Part shown: piece after piece, positions 35,765 through 47,811 of the stretch
Layout: every line of letters starts with the position of its first letter
Position numbering within the stretch: the first letter of the stretch is position 1
Assembly: GCA_030052745.1 (NCBI GenBank)
Contig: JANBVO010000024.1
Location: 310,001 to 374,000, forward strand
From: Pleurostoma richardsiae
Lineage: Eukaryota; Ascomycota; Sordariomycetes; Calosphaeriales; Pleurostomataceae
Length of the DNA stretch: 64,000 nucleotides
Reading direction: 5' to 3'
The notes under the pieces: model-generated
Databases searched by the model: none
The model's input: the letters and a program-made list of their open reading frames with translations, nothing else
What the model was told of the DNA's origin: nothing
Made by a program: the position numbers and the translations under genes

Positions 35765-38700
35765 GCCAGCCTCGGACAGTCAGGCCTCGAGGCCCAGACC
35801 CCCAAGGGCTTGATTGCAAGATGAGGACTGCGTCCTCGAACCCGCGGGCGGTCATAGTAGGAGCCTCGTCTCCTTCACACAGCGGCGGGCTGCGCTGGAG
35901 CCGTCGATCGGTTTTATTTTCACGTCGGTCTTAACGCCCCGTCACGAAACGATACCACTCCTTTGCTTTTATTGATTTCGTGGTCTTTTGGGTTGGCACG
36001 CAGAACTGGAAATACCCCCTTTTCGCTCGTTATTTGCTTCATGATATCCGTCTGGGGATAGACAAATGAAATGCGGTGGCGCGGGAGAATATACCCGGAA
36101 GAAACCCATTTGAGGTTTATGGAGAGATGTTAGACTTCGGTCTTCACCGTCTCTGGTAATGTCTAATGAGCTGAGGAGCAGCTTCACAAAACAATAAAAA
36201 CTGAATTATAGTGGACTCCAGCTGTCTTCATGCTATGTGATGATGCTCTTGATATTCAACCTTGTAATCATTGGGTATCCCGTCTACCGCGGGTGGATTT
36301 GAGGGTGCATCCCTCCCCTTAATTCTACTCCTGGTAAGTAGAACTTGAGCTTAATCTTAATCTAATCGGGCCGCCCTTCTAGCAGAAGTGTTGATGAAGA
36401 GTTCAGGTCCGTTGACAGCTTAAGTCGGCCGCATCCTATGGCGATGCAGCTGAAGAGAGCTGCGGTGACGACGACGAACCGACCATTTACCCCGTGTCCC
36501 CTGCACGGGGCACATTCCCTTTCCCATCTGCAGGTAACTCGAAGGCCCAGATGTTCAAGCTCACAAGTAACCAATATGACGGTCAGAGAGATAGCCGACG
36601 AGGTCCAAAGTTGAGGGACAGAATTTACAGTACTGGGGACCCATTCCAAACTGGCAGACTTCCAGCGCGGAACCGGATTGGGAGAACATGTGTCTTGACA
36701 TCAGCGACGCTCGACCGACAAAGAGAATCTCCGACTAAGCCCACGGTGTTTCTCCTCCTTTCGCGCCCAAACTGAAGTTACGATTCATACCTGGTGTGGA
36801 TTGTCTTCCATGGCGTCTCAGCCTCCCTCCCGCCAGCTAACCAGCTGGCCCCCCAGGCGTAGCGGGCTCCCCCCTAATTGGAAGAGAGACGCGGCATGCG
36901 AGCCCTTTGACCTTCCGGGACTCTGACATGTGCATCTCGGTCCCACCTTGAAAGTGCGGAAAGCTCCCAGACAAAGAAGCTGGATCTCGATCTTGGGGCG
37001 TCGCTTCTCCAGACGGGTCAGTCAGCAGTGGTGGGCATACCCCACGGGGAAGGGGGGACGGAGCGAAGAACAGAGACAGGGCTCTCCTTGGTTGTCTACC
37101 AATGTGCACAGTGCCAGCCGCGCAGGAGTACAAACAAGGAGGAGGAGAAGGCTGTCCAGCAGGCGAACTTCCAGCTCGAAGGTGTCCGGGCGTCGAACCA
37201 CACTCGTGGCTTCTCGAGAGTCCAGAGCCCGAGGGGATCAGACAAAGAGGCCGAAGCAAACAGTCCCGGCAAATGCGGGCGCCCTCACACCGCTCTCTGG
37301 TCCTGTTCAGTCAACAGCAAGTCACATCCTGTCCACGGCGCCACACCTGTGCTGTTGGTGGCGGCGCAGCAGCTGCCCCCAATGGAGAGACAACTAGCAC
37401 CAAGACACAGTTATGGTCCGACGGCTGGCGTCTCTCCTTGCTTTTTTTCTTCTTCTTCATTCTTCTTATGCTCTCTCCTCCCCCTGCCTTCCCACGTGGC
37501 GCTCTCGTCTTTGCTCAAACCTGGTTTACGGCCGTCGACGGAGGCGTCCACACTGGCAGATCCATGTGGCAGATAATCCCGCCTCTGCGCCTCCTCGGGC
37601 GTGATTGGGCGCCCCGACGCCACCTCTCCTAGGAAGGAGGGCGTCCAGCCAAGGAAGGGATGGACATGCAATGTGCGGGCAGGGAAAAAGTAGAGACAAA
37701 GGGCGGGGATTGGTGAGGAAGAGTCCCGGAGGCGGTCGGTTGCAGCGGCTGGGGTAGGGGGAAGAGTGCTGCTGTAGGAAACGATATGGGCCCAGGACTT
37801 CCACATCCTCCCTCCGACCGCCAGACAGCAAACAGCGTGTCGGCAAGAGTGGCTGGAGTACCCGGGCGTGAAGACGCCAATCTTGGGCTCACACGGCTCC
37901 CTGCAGTCGGGCGCAGAGGCTTGTTTCACGTCTCAGCCGCGGGAGCATAACCATCCATGGATGATTGGAGGTGCCGCGAGCGAGGTGCACTAAGAGCTCT
38001 GCTTGTCCGGCTAGGAGCAGCCGGGCTGCGCTGCAGAGGGGGGGGGGGAGATCCGCCTACTTCGTTGCCGGGGAGCCTGAACGCCGTTACCCGGCGTTTT
38101 CTCCACGTGGCTGGTCTGGGGCGGGTTGACCGACTGTCCGTCGATGAGGCCATCGAGACGGGAGGGTGCAGTGTCTCATATCCGTGGGAGGGTCGCACGG
38201 GGAAAGGGGGTGGGAAGCCCGGACTGCAACTACCGCCTTCTGAATGGATCTGGTGGTGGGGGGTTGGCTCTCCCTGACCTGCGCGTCTGCTCCCAGACGC
38301 TTTTGGCCACCGGTGAGGAAGTCATGGGGACCGGGACGAGGGCCTGAGGAGGAGGGCCGGCTGGGCGAGTCAGAAAACGACTCATACCTGCCGGTGAAGG
38401 GAGTAGTATGTCCGCATTCGGGGTTGACGGACGCTGCTCGCCTAGGAGGCTGAGACAAGGCGCGGCTTCTTCCGCGGCTGCCGCAATGGACCCGGAACTC
38501 GAGGCAAGAGAGCACGACGCCGGACGACAGAACCCGGAAACGTGGAGCTGGTCGTCTCGTGAGGTAGGTGGCGCTTGAGATGTCACGTTGATGGTGATCA
38601 GCCTGAGAGACATGGTTGTCTGGAAAGCCTAGACTGCAGCCGGCATGCCTGGCTGACGGGGAGCGGCTCGTCCTGTCTCAGCTTGCTGTATGACTGTTCG

Positions 38701-41700
38701 CTGGGATGGCTGGTGACGAGGCGGCGACCAGGCGCTCGAGGGGCGATACGAAGTTTCAGAAGCAGGAGTACAGTGGAAGGGAGGCGAGAGAGCGATGGCG
38801 AGAGACAGAAAGAGGATGTATGACGAGCATCGGGGGCTGATACAGCCCATGCAGCCTACCGCGTGTAACGCCCAAAGGCGAGGGCATAGGAGCACATGCA
38901 GACATCTATATGCAAGTGTGTACGAGTTTCGAGCGACGCAAGAGGTGAGCAAGACGTTGATAGCCGGTGGCGACCAGATCGTACGTTGGAGACTGAGGGC
39001 TCGTTTGTCTTGGGAGGCGTCGACATGACACCTGGGTTTGAATTGCAACCAACATCGGAGACATCCCTTATCACGAGCAAGCACTGAGAGGGCGATTGGG
39101 TACAGAGGAACGTGTTGTGTACACTTCTAAGCCACGATCTTCTAGAGAACGTCGGCCGTCTGTCAAGTCACCAGTAGCCGGGATAGCCCCATAACCACGG
39201 CTCTGCGAGCTTGTGAGGCTCGGCACAGCACTATAGGTTTCCGCGGTGGTATTTCGTGCTTCCCGGATCCGGCCATTGCAAAGGCTAGCAGCCGCTGCCA
39301 CGACAGGATGAAGTAACTCTGAGATTGTGCGGCAACGAAGGTCTTCCATGCCTGGAATGGCACAACTTGGTGCAACCCCGACAGTGCTCCAGACATTATC
39401 ATTCACCACGGTCGAGGAGAGGCTCGAGTTCGCAGGGAAACGGCATTTTAAAGCGCATGGTGGATGCCCGAAGTACACAACTGTTTGCGAGACAGGGACT
39501 TACTTGAGTAAGACAATGGCAAGAACGCTGTGATCATCGACCATGCGCGTACTCACCGGTGGAACCTACCTGGATCAGAACGAGGCGCCTTCGGATATCC
39601 GATATGATACATCAGGTCCATTAGGTAGCGCTCTTGAGCTGCTTGACTGTGGGCTCAAAGTCCTCGTATTAGCAGGGGAGGCGAGGGACCTGGTGACCGA
39701 GTCTCGCAGTTGCAGGAGCGCAGGGCTCGAAAGACAGGCCTCGAAAGTTAGTGCCTGCGCAAACAGTGCTGCTCATAATGCTAAGAGACAAGGGGCATGG
39801 TTGGTGTATACGGCCTTGTAGAAACCGCTAACGGCAGAGCTGGCTTGCCACATGGCAGGACTTTGCCCAATATCGTCGTGAAATGGGCGTCGCCGGATGG
39901 GTAATGGAGCAAGCCACATTCCTCGCCAGGGCAAACCTAGACAAAGACTGCAGAGGCATTAAAGCCTCTCTAGCAAAGCCTGCTATGCGCAGCGACCGGA
40001 GGATGAATGGTCGTTTTTCGGTAGGTTCGCCGCCCTTTCAACGGCCTGAGAACATGGGCTTCTGTCTCCTTCGCTGCAAAAGGGTCATCCCTCGGAAAAC
40101 TGACACGGAGGCGCGGAGTGATAAGGCTTGAGCTGACGAGCGGGATGCCCCAATGCTTCCTTCCTACCACAAGACATGCCAGGAGACATGACGGGCAACA
40201 GTTGAGAGTAGTCCGCGAGCGTTTTGGCGGGCGGAACGTCTCCGTCCAATATTCAGGCTGAAGTGCATGGAGGGCCAATATATTGCGCCACCGCGTGGAA
40301 GCGGCAAGCTGCGTGCTTCTGGAACGCATCCTCAGATGGCTGTTCAATCAGAGGCGTTCGAAGCGTCCAATGGCCTGGAAAGCTGTCGCAACGTCACAGG
40401 CAGTTTCCGCATTTCGGGATTCATTGCATATGCGTTTCTGCCTGGCAGTTGCAAGCGGATGTCGGTGCGGATCTGTACACTCGTACGGTAATAGTGAACC
40501 AGGACGCACGGGACAAAGGCGATCCGGCACCGTCGCATCCGCCCAAGTGGACGACGGCTTCCTGACAACTGGGTCGACTCCGTTTGGGTCCATGAAATTG
40601 GGCTCAAGCGGGCTTCAATAATGGCGACACGGCCCATTAGCATGATCGTCTGCCCCGACGCCACGGATTGGACAGCGCCGTACCAAGCGGCCGGTGGCTG
40701 TCTTTGCCCGGGCCGTGATGGGGCAACTGGTGTAATGCCACCCAGTTCCGAAACGCGTGGGAAGTATACTGTTCGGTTATGATCGCCATTCGGGCCCTAT
40801 TTGGAGGAGAGTGCGGGCAAGCGAGTCAGGAAAGACTTGTCCCGACGGCTGAAGGACACTTCAGACACCCAATACTATAACTGCATCAATAGACATTGTG
40901 ACAGTGTCGTAACTAAACCCACGAAATCGTCTAAGGTTTCTCGAAGGCTGAGGGGCCAAATCAGGTCCGGCAACCCTTTCCGTGAGCCGTCTTAGTCAGA
41001 GTCGCATACAGTGAAAGTGCATCGCACCATTTCTTTAGGGGAACGACTGTCAGTCAGGGTCAACGGCTAAGAAGGCTCTGTCGACTGATGATGTTTCGTA
41101 GCCAAAAAATTCATCGACGTGCAGCAGCAGTTTTGAGGAAGTCGCTTCCAACTCAATTGATGGGCGACCTGGGCTCTATGACGGCCGAAACATCCCGAGC
41201 CTAAGAGCTTCTCGCCCGCGGCTCAGTTCCGCTCGCTCCCGTGGCTGTGCCGCCCGGCAGTTGGAATATGTATCCGTAACCCCCGTCGAGCTGGGAATCG
41301 GAGCCATGCCATGAGATAAGCGTCACTCTTGGAAAGCAATCAGGCTTGCGGCTGGGCAGGAGGGAGGGCGGTCGGGGGGCCTCAACGAGGCGTCGTGGAC
41401 GTGACCAGTCAGTTCCGCCTGATGGGCGCATTTCGCTTAGACGTCTCGTAACCACACCGCCGTCTCTCGCGGTTGTCGACTCACGTCGTCGAGAGCCCCG
41501 GAGGCGGACTGTCCTTCTGGCTGTGCAAGCACGGCACATTTGTGAGAGGCGTTCTGCCTTCTTTTTGTGCGATGGATTTGCCCTTTGGATCGGCACGCCC
41601 TCGGCCTGGCGAGCCGTGGGAGAGCGTAAATCGTGGATTAGCTGCGCCATGCACGATCAAGCCCATGCAGGTGCATAAAGTGATGGACGAGCTTACAGGA

Positions 41701-43085
41701 GGAGGTACCGTACAGTGTGCATGTGGTCTCACGCACTCATGCTCGACGAACTGGCTTCCCACCTGGGTGAGCTAGTGGTCCTTAGCTCCACGCTCGGACT
41801 AAGCCCGTATTGTACTCGCGCACCAATCTTGGGTACCTTGGACCACTAGGTACGGTGGAATTCCGCGCAAGAAGCTCGAACGAGAACTAACAATTGTTCG
41901 TGGTGGTTTCTAGTGTAGGGAGGGAACCCGGCCATCCAGTCGAAGGAGGGCGCGACGATTCCGCCTGCCCCCATCACCTGGCTTCTGGCCCATCGCTAGC
42001 ACCCAACCCGGCCAGAGATAGGCAGGCTTGGCAGTGTAAGACACCAGCGGAGCCACTCTAGCACGGGCTGCGCGGTGAGACATTCTCTGCTTTCTAGAGT
42101 AGGCGCCGTGGGAATGGCGAGCCCAGAGAGTGGTCCGATGCCACGCTGCGCAGGCAGTGCTGGAGAACCCGGCCCAAGGTACAGGTAATAACGCACGGAG
42201 TACTGTACACGTCTGCCTCACTCTCTAAGACTTCCCTGTGTATAAAGATCTCCGTACTAAACCCGCGGGCCCCGTCGCATCACCCCCCCTGATATGCGGG
42301 CCGCGATGGAGACAGAGATGGAGACAGGAGTCGGGAGACGAAGGGATTGTGAGCAACGGGCGGCCCGGGCTTTTTGTTCGGCCTCTGGGATCTGAAGCTG
42401 CACTGCCGGATGAGGCATAGCGCAGTCATATTTAAGCGTCGAGATGATCAGACCAAAGGGGCAACTTCCCAGAATGAAGCGACGTCCTTCCGTGCAGCTG
42501 GGCACCCTGGGCCGCTACCCTGGCCGTTACGGCGTCTGATTCGCCGGGAGTCGGGCAACGCTGCCGTTTTGGCCCCAGTCCCGCGCAGGTGGTGACAAGG
42601 GGACCCTCGTACCCTGAACCGGGGCCTGACACCATCTCCCACCGCCGGCTCCACTAGCTCCTGCACCAGGCCCACAACGCTCCATAGCCGTGGAATGTTT
42701 TCCGCACAGCGCGGAAAGATGGAGTGGCCTTTTCCTCTCTTCCCTTTGGCCTCTTGCTTGGTCTGTGAACAGCCCTCGATCAGCTCCAGTGCTCTCTCTG
42801 ACATCGGCGCTGCCGTGCTTACCGGTAAGAATCCGGTTTTTGAGCACCCCGCCACACATGGACAAAAGACTTCATTTGCAAGGCTTCACGTTACCAGCCA
42901 GACAGCCTCCCTATGGAGGGTACACATGGTATGGTAACGTATTTTGAGTTCGTTGCGGTCCAGCCCGATAACGTTATTGAGTTCCATTGCTGTAAGGTAC
43001 CGGCGGCTGGTACTCAACGGGCCAAACGCGGTGGGGCGGGACTTGCTCTGGGTTCTCTGCTCGAGCCAGATTCCGGTTTTCACTG

Positions 43086-43117
43086 CATCAAGCAAGGCAC
43101 ATCAAGCAAGGCACATC
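43086..43117. repeat. 14-bp tandem repeat, about 2.3 copies
   Basis: CATCAAGCAAGGCA occurs twice in a row (43086-43099, 43100-43113), followed by CATC. No coding role is apparent. Confidence 0.9.
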
Positions 43118-43220
43118 CAGGTCTGGCATCCAGGAAAGTTCCGCCTGACGCTGCATCCCGTATCCTGAGGCTGTCACAGACCTCACCTCCCCTTGCAGTC
43201 AGTCTGAGCACGAGTACACC

Positions 43221-43241
43221 CTCCGTGCTCCGTGCTCCGTG
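43221..43241. repeat. CTCCGTG triplicated
   Basis: Three head-to-tail copies of a 7-bp unit, upstream of veA. Confidence 0.85.
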
Positions 43242-44584
43242 CTGCGGACTTGACAGGAAACGTCGAGGCAGAGTTGCACTCGGATTCGATAAGCGGTGCC
43301 GGGCTGCACACCTGGGGTCGAAAAGAGGCAAAGCGCAGGTGGAAAGCTGGCTGATCATTGATGGGACCGTCCAAGGTTACGGTGGATCGAGTGACAGGAG
43401 GGAAGGAGCGAAGGGGGCTGGATGTACCCTGGCCAGCCACGCACTGTGCAGGCACCACGCCCGGTCTCTGACCAACCAGCAGCCAGCGCTGGCTGCCCGG
43501 TGCGCAAGCGAGGTGCTGCCCGGTACCCGCCATGGCCCGGGAATTTGTTAGCGCCAGCGTGTTGACGAACGGCCCGCTTCAGTGGGCTGACAAGACCTTG
43601 CAGCGGGCCATTGGCACCAGAAGCGACGCTCCCAACGGCGCCAGACCGTCTTTCTGGAACCCTGGGCACTATCAGGCACATGGAGCAGGCCAAGTACCCC
43701 CTCCTCCCCCCCACTGCCACCGGCCCAGACAGTCCAGACAAGCCCATGGCGGCGGCGGCGGCGGCGGCGTGCCAGAGCGGCGCTGCACCTTGTCGCTCCC
43801 CGGTGCACCCTCTGCCCACTCTCATTTCCGCTGGGATCCCAACCCTGTGCCCACTACCCACTGCCCACCACTCACTCGCTCACTCTTCCCCCCCTCCGCT
43901 TCTCCTCGTTCCCCCTGCGAATTGGAGTGTTGGATTCCTTTTCTTCTGGCCTCTTCCCACCAGGCTCTCCTTTCTTTTCTCTCCACACACACCCGCGCAT
44001 CTCACCCTCCGCCTGTGTCGTCCGCCATCGCAAACGCTCCTCGACGAGTCTCGAGGCGTTTCGACAACAAGAAGGACCGGCAAGCGGACGGTTTCCTGTC
44101 GTCTTACCGCTGCGTGTGTGCCCAGTGTGTGCAGGGCAGTGCCAGTGCAGTGCGGCCCACGAGTCCCAGGGAGCGCCACCCGGGGATCCGCATGATTGTT
44201 AAGGTTTCGACGGACTGAGTCGATTGTTTGAGGGGGAGAGCTCGGCGCCAATAACTCGGGACTCCAAATTCCAGCAGCGCCCGCTTCCCAGGAATCCAGT
44301 CCAAAGGATTGGGTCCTCCCAACCATTCGCACTCGCCCTTCTTTCCACGAACTGTTCCCGCCCGCCCTTCCTCATTCCATCCCAACGTCAACACCGGCCC
44401 GCCCGCTTGGGTCTCACGTCAACCTCCCGCCTCGTCTTGTTTCACTGTGGACCAAGGAGGTCAGACAAATTGAATTGAATCAGGGAAAAGAGGAGGAAGT
44501 CGTCCGACCAACACTTGTCCTTCCTGACTCGCGTGGGATATCCACCAGACTGGCCAGCATTGCCAGGCCCAACCCGCTGTCTCG

Positions 44585-44730
44585 GTAAGTCTTGTTCTTC
44601 TTTCTCTACAACACACACCTCGATCATCATTCACTACCGGGCAGTTCGAGAAGCGCGCCTTCTACGTGGAATGGAATCTTGCTTGTACTGACGCTTCTGC
44701 AAACCCCAGCTCTCCATTTAGCATTTGCAG
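44585..44730 (+). promoter_or_regulatory. Probable intron in the veA 5' leader
   Basis: Donor CTCG/GTAAGT at 44585 and acceptor ATTTGCAG at 44730 bound a 146-nt pyrimidine-rich segment just before the ATG at 44766. It contains an ATG at 44592 that splicing would remove. Inferred from splice-site consensus only. Confidence 0.5.
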
Positions 44731-44765
44731 ACTTCAGTAGACGGCACTCCACGCAACCCTCCAAG

Positions 44766-46453
44766 ATGGTTGCAGCCGCCATTGCGCCCCAGGCCCCGAG
44801 GCAGCCTACCATTGTCGAGAGGAACACGAGAGGAGGTCGCAAGCTTTTCTATCGCCTCGAGGTCATTCAGCAACCCGAGCGTGCTCGTGCTTGCGGATCT
44901 GGTCCCAAATGTGAGACTTATCAGCCTGCCAAACTCAACTTGCCATCCATAGCTTACACGCTGCAGCTTCTGCCGACCGCCGTCCCGTAGATCCTCCGCC
45001 TGTCGTTGAGCTCCGCATCTTCGAGGGGTCCACCTTGGAGCAGGCCAAGGACATCACCTTCCTTTACAATGCCAACTTCTTTCTATATACGACTCTCGAG
45101 CACGCCCGCGCGATAGCTCATGGCCGAGGCCAGGCTCCCCAGTCCAACACGCCGCCAATCCTGACGGGTATGCCGGTGTCGGGTATGGCATATCTGGATC
45201 GACCCCAGGAAGCTGGCTACTTCCTGTTCCCTGATCTCTCGGTGCGGCACGAGGGCATGTACCGGCTTGTCTTCAACCTCTACGAAGAGACCAAGGACCC
45301 TAAAGATAAAGACAATGAGCCTACAGAGGGCACCTCGAGCCCTGGCAGCCCGAACCTCCCGGAGCCGGCTTCATTTGACTTCCGAATGGAGGTCAAGTCT
45401 GACACGTTCAACGTCTACAGCGCCAAGAAGTTCCCGGGTCTGGCCGAGAGCACTACTCTGAGTCGAACAGTTGCGGAGCAAGGATGCCGAGTTCGTATCC
45501 GTCGCGACGTCCGCATGAGACGCCGTGATGGCAAGGCCGGCGGCGACTACGAGGGCGAGGACGAGTATGCGCGGCGAAGAAGGACCGAGACGCCGGAGTA
45601 CCGTGCTAGGTCATCTAGCAACACCAGCGTCGACCGTACTCCCTACATGCCGGAACCGCAGCGTCGACCTTCGGTCGTAGACTATCCGCCTCCACCACCT
45701 TCATTCGCAGGGCCCGAGTCATCTGCCACACGACACCTGACTTTTGGAAGCCAGCCAAACGCACAGTATCAACCTCAGCCTCCGCCCAGCCAGCAGCCGC
45801 CATCGGTACCGCCTTCTCCTTCATACCAGGGGCCGCAGCAGTCCCCTTACAGCCACCAGAGCTCATATCCTCCTCCACCCCAGACTGCGAGCTATCCGTA
45901 TGTTGAACGGCCACCTTCCCAGCATTATCCGGCACCCAATCCGTCTCCGCAGCGGGAGACCTACCCACACGAATATCGGCGTCCTTCGAGTAGCAGCTAC
46001 GGGCCCCCTCCTGTACTCTCCACGCCCACAGCCGAGAGGGAATATCGGGCTCCAGCAAGCCAACCCCAGCCGTTGCCGCCTCAGGCTCCCCACAGGACGT
46101 CATTACCGTCCGTGGCTGATCTGACTGCCGCCGTTGAGACTTCTAATTACAACCGCCTACCACCGATGCCCAGCCCTACCACTGACAGACAGCCCCACCG
46201 GATGTCTTTCACATATCCGTCTCAGCCTGCAGCACCGGCTCCCTTGCCTCCTCTTGAGCCCAGGTCGATGAAGCGGTCCATGGATGAGGCGTTCCCCGGC
46301 TATGTCGCGAGCGAGCAGAGATACCAGGACGGACGTCGACAAGAAATCTCTATACTCGAGGATGGACCCGACGATATGCCCAAGAAATTCGTTTACAAGA
46401 GGGCAGACGGAAGTGTGGGAAAGCGCGATGAACATGGTCGCGTCTATCCTTGA
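44766..46453 (+). CDS. veA: Velvet regulator VeA
   Basis: Nuclear regulator of development and secondary metabolism, the scaffold of the VelB-VeA-LaeA complex. Exons 44766-44910 and 44967-46453 join to 543 residues (donor GTGAGA, acceptor CTGCAG), restoring [20 protein letters not shown]. The velvet domain is at about residues 20-250: [72 protein letters not shown] and [20 protein letters not shown] with [18 protein letters not shown]. The uninterrupted domain and the long Pro/Ser/Gln/Tyr-rich tail fit VeA rather than VelB or VosA. Arg/Lys stretches in the domain could serve as nuclear import signals. The C-terminus ends with [21 protein letters not shown] 9 kb gene-free region lies upstream. 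Confidence 0.94.
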
Positions 46454-47811
46454 TGCCTTGCATGTTGGCGTTACGGTGTTCAATACCTTTTATTTTTGGT
46501 CCCGCTTGACCTGGACGATATGACGAAGCGTGTCTTCATGAGCGGGCTGTATGTTTGTCCTTCTGACGCCCTGAGCCATCGCGTGTATATATCGGCAGCT
46601 GCTGCCGCAAATCTCCCTTGGTTCTCTCGGCTTTTTTGGGTCGCCGCGTGCGTGCGGCCGTCGAACACTCTCCGAGGTCATCTCCTTACCCTTGCAAAAC
46701 ACTCGACGCTCTCGTGTCCCTATTTTCTTTGTCATCTTTTTCGCTTCTCTGTGTGTCTCTACTCTGTCATTACCTTTCAGAAACGCCGGGTGTCTCACAG
46801 ACAAAGTTGAGATAGGGGACTGGATAGGGAGAGGGGGGGAACTTCAACAAACATGGTGGGCGAGTAGGGGACTTGGGGGGAAGACCGGCCAGCATTGGCT
46901 TGTTTGGGGACCGGGCGTGATTCCAGCCATGCCCATTTCGTGTGTTGTAATCTTGCTTCTGGGCTTTGGGGGCTCAAGTGTGCGCGCGGTACACGGAATG
47001 GATTTAGGGTAGGATAGCAGGGGAAACAAGGCTCTTCAAGGGGTTCATCATATCCTTCTTCGCGATGCTTCTCGTGTGACCCTGTCTCTGACGTTTTACC
47101 CTTTGCCGGTGCTTTTTGTTATCTGAAGGGATTATTCCCTCTTGCCTATGGATATGAACACTGTGTCAGATATGTGACTATATCTAGCCGCCATCCGCCC
47201 AATGCTGTATTAGTTGGCTAGAAGTGTAAGCGGCGTGCGTTCTTGAAGGACACATCACAACTGACGTACATAGAGTTTGTCCCTCGACAAGAACGGGTAA
47301 TGAACAACTCGCAACCTTTCGCCGGGGGCGACTAATTGCTAGTGCCCGCACGCTGTCAGAACGTGGTTTGCTGAAGAGCCCGGGGGTGTTTTAGCGCGAG
47401 TCCCTCGGGTTGCCGTTGAAACGCGGCCCCACCACGGCACGAAGCAAAACAATCCAACACCCTGAGGGACTGCAGTTAATTACCAAGTTTGGATTTCGTG
47501 CATACCAACCAACCTACAAAGAACGACCGAACGGCACACGCGCTGCTCTTCGAGAACTTCGTCCGTGTCTAGCATCGATACGTCGCATCATTTATCACTC
47601 CGAAAAGCCGTCGACGGTCTCATACTAGCAGCATCTTCCGCCTGCTTGTTTACTTATCTCGGCCTCCCCAGCACGGCGACGGCAGATGCGAACCAACAGT
47701 AAACAACACGGGAAACAGTGTTGGAGCAGCCACGGTCACCACACCATCACCTATACCTCGTACGTCACTCGACAACAATCCCCTGAAAGCGAACGAAGCA
47801 CGGGAGAAGTC
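46454..47811. other. Intergenic, veA 3' flank and next gene's upstream region
   Basis: About 1.3 kb. No gene supported. The reading frame of the next gene is open upstream to 47686, so part of the right end may be coding. Confidence 0.4.

Larger units (their letters stand above)
35765..44765. other. 9 kb without a supported gene, upstream of veA
   Basis: The longest gap in the window. Open frames up to ~230 codons occur (e.g. 42913-43551, 43532-44218, +), but none shows family motifs, splice-linked continuation or steady codon bias. It contains small direct repeats (43086-43117, 43221-43241), TACGGAGTA-like motifs near 42195 and 42246, a GGAGACAGAGAT repeat near 42310, and a pyrimidine-rich veA leader from about 43800. 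No terminal repeats or transposase-like frames were seen. Confidence 0.5.

Noticed and set aside
42913-43551. 212-codon open frame in the veA upstream region
   Set aside because: No recognisable motif, spans a small tandem repeat, and codon third positions are not biased.
43532-44218. 228-codon open frame in the veA leader region
   Set aside because: Pro/Ser/His/Arg-rich translation typical of pyrimidine-rich leader DNA; no motif.
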